In this document: one piece after another, positions 34,980 to 46,470 of the stretch
How positions within the stretch are numbered: position 1 is the first letter of the stretch
Layout: every line of letters begins with the position of its first letter
Assembly: GCA_907163375.1 (NCBI GenBank)
Contig: CAJQUW010001631.1
Location: 62,001-126,000, forward strand
Source of the DNA: Prostheceraeus crozeri
Taxonomy: Eukaryota > Platyhelminthes > Polycladida > Euryleptidae
Direction: 5' to 3'
DNA length: 64,000 nt
Program-made: the position numbers and the translations under genes
Notes under the pieces: model-generated
Databases searched by the model: none
What the model saw: only the letters and a program-made list of their open reading frames with translations
What the model was told of the DNA's origin: nothing

Positions 34980-37860
34980 TATGATATCTCAATCGATAAC
35001 AGAGAGTAATTGAAATATTAAATGCAAGGGAGACAAATACTATGTCAAAAAACTGAATCAGCGAAAAAATTTACATAGTTATCCGTATAGACAGAAATAA
35101 AGAAAAAATATAGATGAAGAAGAATTTGGTTAGAAAGTCAGAGTTGGAGGATTTTTGGCATAGAATTAAATCGATTATCAAGTACTGTACTACTTATAAG
35201 ACGACTGACTCCACTCATTACGCTCTATCTACGCATGGGCGCCATATGATTGTTTTCCTATATTGATGCATTTGCCAACTATGCCCACTGAAACATATTG
35301 TAATCTTTATTTTCGAATCTACAAATACTTCACTTTTTGATTGATAACCAGTTTGCATATCATTCATTTCATTTTTAGATTTTCGATTCACTAAAAAATG
35401 ATCACTAAAGATATATCACTTACTTAAATGATTGATAGTTAGTTGTGTGATCGGTCTGAATGCAAAAAAAAAAAAATGAAAAATGATCTGCCTGCTCTGC
35501 CTTGCCTTGTTACTTGCATTGTTTGATTTGATTTGTAATTTATTGTTTCCTCGCATCAATCCACGGCTTGAAAAAAAAAACTATAAAAAAAACTGAAAAT
35601 AGAAAAGAAAAAAAAAAGAAAACAAGATGAATGAATGATGATCCTATGATTGCTCTTAAGCTGCAATCCTTATTTGTATATATTGAGTATTATATTGTAG
35701 TAAAGCCTCACTTCAAGCAAATCGCTGTCTAAATAAAATCGCTATCACAACAGAAAAAAAGGAAAAAAAAAAGAAACACAACAAAACATATAAAGCAGCA
35801 AGAACACTTTGCATTTGAACATTAAGCTTGAAAGAACAAACCGTAGATTTTAAATTATCGGTTAGAATAATATAGGCAAAAGGTCCAATTCAAAAAAATT
35901 TTATATTACAAAGTTATTAAAAATAAACCAACGTTTCTCCTTGTTATCTACGCTTAATATAATAAAACGCGTAATATTTACAATTCTACATCCAATTTCT
36001 ACATTCATTAGTCTAATCCTTTTAAAATTACTGTGGGTGCTAGCTACTAGTACAATGCTACAACACTAGTTGGTTGACGAGTTTTCAAGTTGAAAGTGAC
36101 TAGTCCCTCTCACTCTGAATCTAACACTTACATTCTTTCATTCAATATTAACACAGGAACAGTTCCGCATACTTCCATTTAGAAATAAATATAATCATTA
36201 TTTTCTATTTGACGGAAGCCGAAAACCGTGATATTTCGGTAAAATGTCTATTTAGACGAGACCTTTCGAACGGCACAGACTGTCATCGTCAGGCGAATGA
36301 GACTCATGTCACAAATTCAGAACACAAATAAAAAACGGTACTTATGGGCCGTCCATGGCTTTTTCACGATCGATCATCAGTGCAACCAATACAGCATTTT
36401 AGCCGCTACTCTATCTACCTACAGGTGCAAAGACTGTCGTGTTGTCCCATCCCTTCCATATACCTACCTCCATGTTCTTGATTTACGATCAGTCCAGATC
36501 TGATCGTCTATGTCTTTCACTCTTGCATCAATTGCTTCTTCAGATTTCTTTCTCAGGGGCCTTTTTAGTGCATGAAACTCATAGCCGACTTCAGCACACT
36601 GTCAGTCTTCCCTCCTCCCCTTCAAAAATCCTTTGAAAACGTTCCTTTTCATTTGCTTTTTCTATCAGTAACTGGTTTTGAATTTTTTTACCCATCTTAC
36701 CTGTCTTAATTTGGTTCACTGACATAACGGCATTTAGGAATTGTGCCATGAATTAATGAAGCAGATAAATTTGATTGATGACATTAGATACTTATCGCGA
36801 CACTATAGTGGGTGATACCTTTCACAGGGACGACCCAAAATATGCATTTATTTCTGTAACTGATGTCAAGAAATTAAAATGTTTCATAGCAAGGAAGTGC
36901 AGATCTCGCTTCTCTTATACTAGGCATTCTGACCATCGATCTACGCTTCTATTTAATTTATCAATTTTTCATCGTGATGTACGAATTTGTTTTCAGCGTG
37001 TGTAGAAAGTATTTGTTAGCACTAGCAGTAGCTCGGCTGTGTGCTTCCAGGCAATGATTTTCAAATAACAAAAATGCTCAGATTATATAGTTATCGTTTT
37101 ATTAGACACTCAGCACAATTCTGAAACTGGCAATCACGCTAAACTAACTATAACGACTCCGCGCGTGACATCAAATTCACAATTAGCCAAGATAATCGGT
37201 GGGAACTTTACAGGTGATGAGAAGAAATGTCCCTATCTGATTTTGCCTTCTTTATGGATAGATTGGAATATGAAAAGCGATAATCACTAAGTGAGTGTGA
37301 ATGCATAACGTAAATTTCGTATGACTAACGGTGACAGCATGTAGAAAAATATTGACTCAAGGTGACTGTATCACAGAAGGAACTGAGTTGTTTCATGTCC
37401 AGCCACAAATTAGGTCATTTCGGTTACATGGTTACATGGGATCCTGAGAACATAATTCGGTCCAAGTCATGGACCCAGACCAAGTTGAAATTAAACAGCG
37501 AAAGAAGGAACATCAGGCGAACTATCATATGCAAGCAGAGTAACTTGATAGTGATTAACGCCAATTAGGTCTATGAACCTGTCAAAGAAATTCATGAAAT
37601 TATTCTATTCTGACATATCTCGGGTAATTTCTATTGTACTGGCATGCGAGCGTTATATACTAGTATGTCTACTGTTTCATGATTTTTGAATTCAGTTTAA
37701 TAATGTTTTGTATAAAACTTAATGAATAGCTTTGAAACGTATTATGAATTTGTACAATAATATCTAATAATGTCATCTTTTTAGCAGAATACTTAGGCTT
37801 GATAAATAGTGCCATATCAACTGGCAAGTATACTGTAAACTGTATAGTAAGAAAGCAGGC
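34980..37860. other. No gene recognised; A-rich tracts
   Basis: Contains several poly(A)-rich tracts between 35460 and 35780. Near 36565 the sequence AGTGCATGAAACTC repeats the outer end of the foldback at 25997. At 36236-36300 the minus strand carries CTGACGA and GAAA separated by 17 nt; it was considered and rejected as a ribozyme. No supported gene. Confidence 0.5.
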
Positions 37861-37869
37861 TGATTTTGA

Positions 37870-38073
37870 CTACGAAGGCGACGTACAAAACGAGAATAAC
37901 AAAATGTACGAAAGCTCTATTGTTCGTCCTCATACACTACGAAAGCGATTGGCTTTCCTATTGGGTGTTGAAGATAATCCAATAGGAAAGCCAATCACTT
38001 TCGAAGTTTGTGAGCATGAACAAAATCGCTTTTGTACATTTTGTTATTCTCGTTTTGTACATCGCTTTCGTAG
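37870..38073. repeat. 204-bp palindrome with 95-bp arms
   Basis: The arms 37870-37964 and 37979-38073 are equal in length and near-identical inverted copies, separated by 14 nt (GTGTTGAAGATAAT). The innermost GATTGGCTTTCCTATTGG is perfect, and the distal ACAAAACGAGAATAACAAAA is also perfect. A 92-codon plus-strand frame passes through by chance. If transcribed it would fold into one long hairpin. No target duplication is evident. Confidence 0.95.
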
Positions 38074-38079
38074 GTAGCT

Positions 38080-38852
38080 TTGGTATCTCACAGGTTACAA
38101 TGTACATTGATAGCACAACTGGCGGTGTGGAATATTTTTGGAACCTGAAGCCTGCATGCGCGTTATAAAATTGCACTAAAAAGAAGAGTCATGATCTTCA
38201 TCAGGTGAGGCTTGAAAATTTATTGACTTTTTAATTGAAACTTCATTTGATTGACTTCTTGAAATTCTTGTGCCTCATCTCGCAACAATTAATAAACAAC
38301 ACATTATTTAAAGACCTCAATGTAATTTCTTTGAAAATTATAAAATGACTTGAAAATCTAAAGCTGAAACACATTCATTATTCTATTATTAAGTACTTTG
38401 AACCAATGCGAGTGTTATTTTGATTTTTTGTCATCTGCGAAAATGATCTTCAACAAAGGCTTCTTACCAAACGATCACACAATTAATATAAATACTCTGG
38501 TTGAGCACTTGATCACATGAATGACAAATATTTGTTTTGCCGTCGTTGATAAGACCCGAAACTTGGGTCTGAATGGGTCCGGGCTCAGACCCAGACCCAA
38601 CAGTGAACGATAAATAGTTGGATTCCAGATCCAAACAGATCCCAGACCCAACTGACATCTCTTTGCGCGCCGATCTATGTCAATATTGCTGATCTTATGA
38701 AGAATCTAATGCCTGCCACAGTTGCAAAGTCTTGCAGCAAGGAGAATTCTCGAAAGTAGGCTAATTCTATCAATAAGACCTAACATTTATAGAGGAATGA
38801 TTATAACCGTGAATCTTGACGGAGTACACGGATAAGCTGCTGATACCTGACC
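38080..38852. other. No gene recognised; GGGTC-rich patch
   Basis: 38560-38655 contains repeated GGGTC and GACCC pentamers in both orientations (TTGGGTCTG and CAGACCCAA), resembling short GC-rich patches near 4210 and 7600. Otherwise nothing is supported. Confidence 0.45.
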
Positions 38853-38860
38853 ATTATCAA

Positions 38861-39775
38861 CATAGAAATTAATAACAATAAAACCTCTAGAATAGAGTAG
38901 GGATATATAGGTAGAGTGTCGACACAAAAAAGAACCTGTATACAGTGAAAATTTTTGAATAAAAAGATTCAGTTTCTTGCGGAGACTACGTTCCCGTGGT
39001 CCAAAAAATTATTTGAAAAAGTCATCAAAAAAGTTCTTAAAAAAGTCAAAATTTTGCCAATTTAAATACTACCGAGATGACGTCCCCATATAAGTAGTAT
39101 GCAACAAGTTGGATATCAAAAGGAATGAATATTTGCTAATAAGCATCTTAACTAAGCGGAAATTAAGCTGATTATCAAGGGAATTTCATGATCCGTATTG
39201 TAATGGAAGACTTCATGAAAAAATCGCGTTATTATTCGTGCTTTGTTGGCTGAAATTTCATATTTCTAATTCATAAAAGCAATGGCAGGTCATCGAGCTG
39301 CTAATTTAACAAATATTACCTCTCCAAGGCTGTCATGACACGCACAATCTGTTAAATAGCACAATTTCCTTCTGCTTTGCTATCATGATCAGTCAATTCC
39401 GTTGTAATTTCTTCAAAACTGCATAAATGTGCTTATCTCGCATTTTGAAACAATTCCGATTGTATCTCCCTTGAGTTCATTAAAAAAAATCGAAAGTGTA
39501 TACACATTGGGGATATAATAAATGCTGAGTTACCACTCTACCTAACATACTTACTTAAGCTTCATGCTATGCACAAAAGTGGCACATAAATCGTACACAT
39601 TTTCACTTTGAAACATTTGTTTACGACTGTATCATTGGGTTAGAATCAGTCACATGTGCAATTCTGCGTTTTTCATAGACGATTCATGCCCCAACTTAGT
39701 TCCCCCGGATGTGCCGCGACCTTGAGTCAATTTCCATTCTAGTCAACTTCAGAAAAACAACAATATATTTCTATG
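38861..39775. mobile_element. hAT-type MITE family B, copy 2
   Basis: The left end CATAGAAATTAATAAC and the right end ATTTCTATG match copy 1 at 26195-26450. The flanks ATTATCAA (38853-38860) and ACTATCAA (39776-39783) are an 8-bp duplication with one mismatch. The copy is interrupted between 38892 and about 39555 by MITE A copy 3; outside the interruption the sequence follows copy 1 closely (AATCAGTCACATGTGCAATT, TCAATTTCCATTCTAGTC). Confidence 0.88.
38893..39554 (+). mobile_element. MITE family A, copy 3, inside MITE B
   Basis: The termini TAGAGTAGGGATATATAGG and the inverted right end TAAGTATGTTAGGTAGAGTG belong to family A. The interior (TTACCTCTCCAAGGCTG, ACTGCTATTT-free AT stretches, GGATATCAAAAGGAATGAA) follows copies 1 and 2. 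Insertion is shown by comparison with MITE B copy 1, which is continuous across this point apart from a few lost bases. The target duplication is not clear here. Confidence 0.85.
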
Positions 39776-39789
39776 ACTATCAACCACTG

Positions 39790-41530
39790 GAAGCCGCCAT
39801 CGTTGAGGTACCTGTCGGATTTCTATGGTCATGGATTTTGAAATTTGCACCAAAATTATCCTATAGCTTCGGTCTGAGCTGGTGACCAAAAGCAAATCTA
39901 GATCGCTGGTTGTCGGGAGTCATCGGAAGTTACCAATAATCCCGAGTTCCTCGGTCAGGTCTTCATGGATGACAAGACATGGGTCATGCTAGACACAAGA
40001 GTCTCCAGATCAAGGAATTTCCGTTGTTGAGATTATAGTGATGCCACAAGAATTTCTGTCGACCATAAGAATTCGGTGCATCTTCATCTCCTTGATGATT
40101 GGATGTCGAATAAACTTCTAATCAGATCGGATCTGAATAAGCTAGAGACTCATCTGCTTTAACATATTGCAAGAAGATGCACTTTTGTTGCCTAAAGTTT
40201 ATGAAAGATTAAATCAACTGAACCGATGATTTGACATCCCTTCTTTTAATATCGATTAAAAAATCTTCTCGACTAGCAATTTTGTCGACCTGAGGTGCAA
40301 CCTGTGAGGCAATATAGGCAGAATGGGATAAAAATATCGGTACTAATAGGTTATATTCCCCCGCCTCCACGTTTTCAAGGTTTTCTAAAATCTGCAAAAG
40401 TGAATCAATCGTCGCCAAGTTTTTGATATACGTACTTAAGCATGTTTTCTACATACAAAAAATTATGCTGATATGATTGACAAGTACTTTTTGCGTAAGA
40501 GACGAAAACGTGAAGTGTAGCGATGTCAACAGCTTGATCTGACTTCGTCTGTTCGACACGTTATTGTTACTCGTGTGTCCATTGTTCTCTCTCCATCTTC
40601 TTCTCATCCACTGCTATTTGACTTCTTCCCATGACTACAAACTTGCCACACCTTTTTTTAAAGTTAAGAATGTTAGTGTTAGAGATGCGGCCTGGTCATC
40701 ATCACTTCACGAGTTGTCGGGAAATGACTTTGTTTACCTCAAGTGCTTTCTGCGTGGGCGATGAGGTCAGAAGAAATCAATGAGGTCAAGCCGCAGACAT
40801 CTCTGCACTTCAAGTTATCGCTCTTAATTCTAAGACTACTTGTTCGATTTGCACAAATTTCGGCATATGTGTAGAAAATGTCCGCTCGTACGTGTTCTTG
40901 AAGTTTTGTGACGATTGAGTCACTTCTATGCATTTAAGACAAATTTGAAAACGTGTGGGGGTGGAGATAACCCATACATGTAAGTGCCAAATGATCAAGT
41001 AAGGGCGGACTCGTTTTATCAAATTAATAGTACAGCGAGTCAATTACTAAACATAACAGTACTGTCTTCTTGAACTATATCCGCAGCTCACATCGAGAAT
41101 AAAGTTAATGCCATATCCATTCACACACCAGCACTAGCAGCAGCGTGAAAAGATAACTAAGATACTTTGTAGACACTCTGCTCAATCCAACTCAATATTT
41201 GCAGCTTTTCTTTTGTTTTTTTAAATGCAATTGTGCATTTATGACAAATGTTAGCATATGCTTTCAAAATAGTAAGTGACTGTGTATCTTTAAAATGAGT
41301 TTTCACAATGTATGATTGAGATATACATACAGGCAACGTTGACAAAAGGTTTCACGAACTATCAAAAAAGAAAATGAACAAAATTATATAAAATGAATAT
41401 TCTTGAATGTTGTGCTATGATTCGCACTCTCTCACAAACACACTAGAAATTAATGAAATAGAAATGTACTTGAAGATGACACACTCAGAACAAAATTTAG
41501 TTAGCAGATACGGTTATGTAAAATCCAAGG
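39790..41530. other. No gene recognised
   Basis: Opens with CCACTGGAAGCCGCCATCG and GGATTTCTATGG, degraded element ends shared with 24.05 kb. The minus-strand frame 40209-40418 is fairly even in codon content (ILENLENVEAGEYNLL) but matches no family I recognise. Confidence 0.45.
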
Positions 41531-41536
41531 AGTCAT

Positions 41537-41872
41537 CTTCAATGAATTTGGATTACAGCTCCGCCACAGGTATTTCGTCGGAGGCTTTATTTCTGCTAAT
41601 GACTTTGATTCTCATCCTGTATTCTATTATTTCTTGCATTTCAAGTTTCTTTGAAGAGAGATTGTAGCGAGTTTTGCACAACAATTGCTTTCGGCAAGGA
41701 AAATTCTTGGAATAATTTCATTTGAATGCCAGTTATCATATCCAGGCCGCCACGTTTGCACTCGTACATGAACCAAAGAAATCAAGAGAAGTCTCCATTC
41801 TGTCGGAAGGGTTGCTGGTTGACCTTGACAAGACTGTAATCGAAGTGCAATCGGAAATTGATGGCAGACCTT
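41537..41872 (+). repeat. Direct repeat R4, copy 1
   Basis: Matches 43677-44040 in the same orientation, about 2.1 kb away. The strongest block is TAATGACTTTGATTCTCATC with the following CTGTATTCTATT, then scattered similarity through CAATGAATTTGGATT and GAAGTC...TCTGTCGGAA. It abuts the foldback at 41873, so it could be part of the same ancient element. Confidence 0.7.
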
Positions 41873-42567
41873 GACAAATTAGTCCGCAGCCAGAACACTT
41901 TTCTGCAGGGAACGAGGCCAAAAGTGAAACTTTCAAAGAATGATGTACACCCTATGCCTACTACGAATCTGCGCGTCTGGCGGGCTCTATTGAGTTCCTC
42001 TTCTTGTCAGACAGGATCAAAGAAAGACACATGCAAATCAAATGGGACGCCGATTGCATTTTTTGGTTAAAATGAGTTTTTCTATGTTTTCTCTGATCAA
42101 ACGAAAAGTACAAGCCTAGAGTCATACTTTTTGACATGGAATGTGTTCAGGTCATTTTCTTTCATGCTCATGCACATTTACATAAACACATTTACATTTG
42201 GAGAGCCTCTTAATGTCTGAAAACACAATTTTGAGTAACTTTATCCACATTCAGCCACATTCTCACATACATTACCGATCAGAAGCATGATAATAGCACA
42301 TGCACATCTTAGGAAATGACCTGAAGACATTTCATGCCAAAAATTATGACTCTAGACTTAATACTTTTCGTTTAATCAGAGAAAACATAGAAAGATTCAT
42401 TTTAACCAAAAAATGCAATCTGCGACCCATTGAATTTGCATGTGCCTTTCTTTGATCCTGTCTGACAAGAAGAACTCAGTAGATCCCGGATGGTGTACAT
42501 CATTCTCTGAAAGTCTCACTTTCGGCCTCTTTCCTTGCAGAAACTCGTTCTGGCTACCGGTCTAAAT
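41873..42567. mobile_element. Foldback element family D, copy 1
   Basis: The arms of about 260-280 bp (left 41873-42155, right 42305-42567) are inverted copies, roughly 85 percent alike by eye: GCCAGAAC, TTTCAAAGAATGATGTACAC against TTTCAGAGAATGATGTACAC, TTGTCAGACAGGATCAAAGA, GATTGCATTTTTTGGTTAAA and TATGTTTTCTCTGAT occur in both. The outermost bases read TTAGTCCG and, inverted, TTTAGACCG. The loop of about 150 bp has no gene. Relatives are at 45688-46364 and, partly, 21562-21965. Confidence 0.88.
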
Positions 42568-42579
42568 CTCCAGGCGAGA

Positions 42580-43670
42580 GAATTCAATTGATCAAAAAGT
42601 CAATGTTGATAACTGCTATGTCTCAGTCGGATATGTTTTTGGCTGGTTGCAGAGATGGATCTTTAGAAAGTAAAGGATGTAATATGAAAGCATGACATTG
42701 TCAAGGATGACTCTAAATGAAGACATCTGTCTTCATCTAGACATCCTTCATTAACATGAATGGATGAATGCATAGAAACTACACAAATCAAATCACAAAT
42801 CAATCGAAAGGGCATTGAAAGGGGATTCAGAAAAACGGCATTGTTTTTATTTTTAAAGGTAAAAAACCCCAATTTTCAACAAATTTCTATTAGATCACTA
42901 TTTGAAATGGAAAGTGACAACAAAAACTGTGGTCAAGGTGGTTAATACAATGATGATTGTTAATCGCTATGAGATTACATCACTGTATTAGATGATGTCA
43001 AAGGTCAAATAAGTCAAACTTTTGGTTCAATTCAAATTTCACTAAAATCGCACATTTTAGTCTTTAGATTCTGCTGGTGAGGAAACAACCCAATTCGGTG
43101 AGCTTTTTTCGAGACACTGAGGCTAAAAGCAATGATAATTTTCAATAATTTCTGATTAGATGCAGAACTAAATGACATAAAACAAAAAAAATCACATATG
43201 AAATTTGAATTTCAAATTCCCCCTTTGGAGCGAGAGTCAGAGGGCTAGAGCGGACATGTACATTGCATATTAAAAACGCATCATGCCATGGACACGCCAT
43301 GTCATGACAATGCATGAATAGTGACTTGAAGATGTGGTGACGATATATGGTCGGTATACTTTGTAGGGACTCGCGTTTATTGCTCTAATTTAATATAAAA
43401 TCATTTTGTTAAAATAACTTAAGATAAATTAAAGCATGCAACTACTACATATTTGAGCTGCTTGATTCTTCTTTAAATCATCACAACATTGACCGAGATC
43501 AGTACTTAATCGAACAGATGAATTGACCATGCGCGTACATTTGATTTCTATTTTACTCCTATTTACTGAAACAAAAGCGAAAATTCGAATTTCTACTGAT
43601 AAAAACAACCATTTTATAAAATCATAAAATGGACATTTAAGTAAGCAGATAAAGTCATGTTTAATCTTAA
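42580..43670. other. No gene recognised
   Basis: AT-rich spacer between foldback D copy 1 and R4 copy 2, without supported features. Confidence 0.5.
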
Positions 43671-43676
43671 GAGTCA

Positions 43677-44040
43677 TGCTCTATGAATTTGGATTGAAAG
43701 CTCTGCCAAAGGCATTTCGTCGAAGACTTTGTTTCTGATAATGACTTTGATTCTCATCCTGTATTCTATTGTCCATTATTTTCCTGCTTTTCAAGATTCT
43801 TTGAGTGAGATTGCAACGAATTTTCACCTCAACTGCTACCAGTGAAGAAAATGTTTTGAAACATTTCACATCAGCTTTCATATTCAATCCGCCAACAATC
43901 AGACAGATTGGCAGTCATTAGTTCATATCAAAAAGTTTGAAGTATTTTGTGGAAAATAGTTATATCAATGTCAACACGTACCAATGAAGTCAAGAATAGT
44001 CTCATCTCTGTCGGAAATTCCTCTGTTGACAGAGTCATGA
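43677..44040 (+). repeat. Direct repeat R4, copy 2
   Basis: See R4 copy 1. The copy here is not followed by a foldback, which suggests that R4 and the foldback are separate units or that the foldback was deleted here. Confidence 0.7.
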
Positions 44041-44377
44041 CATTCCTTCAAATGAAAAAAACAATCTGTTATTTTTACAACTGCTAATTTGTTAGAATGA
44101 TGGAGATGAACAAAGATATGACAAGGTTTATTATTGTCATTGACACTAACTCTAGAGAGTAAATTTGACATCGTAAATACTGGTTTGCCCGAATATTGTG
44201 TGTTTTGCCATCTGTTTGCATATTCACTGCTAAATTCTACTACAAACTTCTGTGCCCAGAACTACAATTGCTGCTGCTGTCAACAACTTAATTTAATTCA
44301 ATTAATTTAATTTATTTACTTTAATTCGCACTGTGTTAGATATCATGATCGTTTGAGGTAGGAAAAGACCAAAGCTC

Positions 44378-45044
44378 GGCAATGATAAAATGATATCATT
44401 TTATTTTTGAAAAATTATATAAAATGATATCATCAAAAATGTTTGTTCCATTATATTTTCTATTGATAGATTCTTTGCATTTTGTATTGAAGCAAATTAA
44501 GTCTCTTTCGTTTGTTCTACACATGTCCTTCCGCACTGGTTGATTCTTGTAGCGAAAAGCAACAGGTTATTGTCTGTCAGTCTGTCCATCACACAAATTG
44601 TCAAACAACTCATTAATAACACTGTCTTGATGTTTTTGAAGTCTTGACTGTTTAGCATTTTTTCGTACTTTCGATACTGTTGTCCTAACAAACTGCATTG
44701 CATATTATAGGCATATTTGTACGAGTAATTCGAGAGTATAAAAGCTTAAATCAAAACTTGCGATGTCTAATGTATAGGCCATAGACCCTACATGACTTTT
44801 GATGTACAAGAAGCTTTGTATAACTAAACTGCCTTCGTTGGTCTTCCATTATTTGGAATATATCGATGCTGCATGTAATCTAGTTTCAATTTAATTTCTA
44901 AGAGCAGTAAAAGTAGCATGGCAGCAGTATAAATCGAAAAATTTGTATGACTAGATCTTTACGGTGTAGGCTTCCGTATGTTTCACTAAAAAATAGTGTA
45001 TTTTTATTATAAAAAATCAAATTATGTAAAATGATATCATTGCC
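44378..45044. repeat. Inverted pair built on AAAATGATATCATT
   Basis: GGCAATGAT followed by AAAATGATATCATTTTA at the left faces its complement (TAAAATGATATCATTGCC) at 45027-45044. The palindromic core recurs a third time at about 44422. The 650-bp span could be a MITE but no target duplication was found and the core is itself palindromic, so confidence is limited. Confidence 0.4.
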
Positions 45045-45687
45045 AGTCATCGGAAAAGACAGATCAGTTGCGTCGGACACCATCTAATTGTGTTTCTTCG
45101 ATTCTATCTTCTATATACTCACATATTAATGTTGAAATAAATCCTGAAAATATCCGAATGCACATCAAAAATATCACAAATATGAACAAACTAAGCTGTA
45201 GACTCACATGCAATTGTAGACGTTTCGTCTTATCCTAGAAAGACTTGTCAAAACGTGGGAAAGTTCCATGTTAGCTCAAACTTCAGGAATAGATTGATAT
45301 TGTGATGAACTGTGTAACCGGCTGCTCTGCCTTTACTTTCCTAGATGAACCATTTCTCTTTATATTTGACTGTTAAAGACTTAAGAAATACAATGTTCAA
45401 CTCCGTGAGCACATTTCCATTAATGGTAGAGGCCATGTACATTTTTGTCCCATGCTACGGTGAAGAATTTGTTAGTGATGTCGGTCAAATCAACGGAAAC
45501 ATTGATACTTTCAAGCATATTTTGAATAATACCTTACTTCATAAGCATCCTGGCTATGTTGATCTAATGCTAGTACATACCCATGTATGCACGCGCAGCA
45601 CATGATCACCACGAGCCATGTTTCGGTGCAAAGCATGCTTGCGTTTTTGCAATCTGCAGATGATCATTAAAAATCCGTGTTTATACA

Positions 45688-46364
45688 TTTAGTCCGGTCG
45701 CTTTACGAGTTTCTGCAGGGAACGCAGCCGATTATGAAACAGATAATTTCATAGAAAGATGGACGATGCAATCTATGCCTGCTATAAGTCTGCGCGTGTG
45801 ACGAGCTCTACTCAATGCAGCTTCTCATCGATGCGATAAAAATGAGATTTTCAATATTTTTCTCTATTGGGACGAAATGAGTCTGTCAGACATCAATTTT
45901 GAAACAAAATATCTTCAGGTCATCAACTCATGTGCTCATGTGTCTATGAAGTTAAGGACATTCAGATTTCGCAAGCTTATCAATGTCGGAAAACTCAACA
46001 TTTTGACCAATTATAGCCAAATTTAACAACATTCTCACATGCATCAGAAGCTATCAGAAACATGAAACCAAGACATGCGCATGATTGGAAATCACCTGAT
46101 TCCAAGTCAAAAAATTGTGGAAGTGGAGTTTGCAGCTTACACTATTCGTAAAATCTCAGAGAATTAATCAAAATCTCATCTTTTGTCGAAAACTTTAATA
46201 TGCATCCCATTGAAATGATATGTGTTGTTTGTTTATCCTGCTTGATGATAAGAGGAACCAGGTAGAACTCGACAGACGCGCAGATTCCTATTAGCCACAA
46301 GCTGCTTTGTGGAAGTCTCACTTTCGGCCTCGTTTGCTGCAGAAAACTCGTCCTGGTGGCTTAA
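45688..46364. mobile_element. Foldback element family D, copy 2
   Basis: Same design as the copy at 41873: the left arm starts TTTAGTCCGGTCGC and contains CGAGTTTCTGCAGGGAACG and GTCTGCGCGTG; the right arm, inverted, reads GACGAGTTTTCTGCAGCAAACG and ATCTGCGCGTCTG. The arms are more diverged than in copy 1. The 3' tail of the neighbouring LINE starts about 105 bp to the right. No gene inside. Confidence 0.75.
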
Positions 46365-46470
46365 TCAATAAGCAAAACCGGAGTTTTCAGTAATCCTGTC
46401 ATCGAGAGTTCAGGTGCGGTAAAAGTGTAGAGTTTAATTGGCTGCACTATCATTTTTCGCGTCGCCGAAC

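Noticed and set aside
36236-36300. CTGACGA...GAAA on the minus strand as a second hammerhead ribozyme
   Set aside because: The 17-nt stem II region does not pair and no correct cleavage triplet follows GAAA.
37799-38077. 92-codon frame across the palindrome as a protein
   Set aside because: The frame is explained by read-through of the two inverted arms.
40209-40418. 69-codon minus-strand frame as a host exon
   Set aside because: Reasonable composition but no family, splice or poly(A) support.
45217-45260. GACGAAACGTC on the minus strand as part of a ribozyme
   Set aside because: The CUGANGA box is not present.
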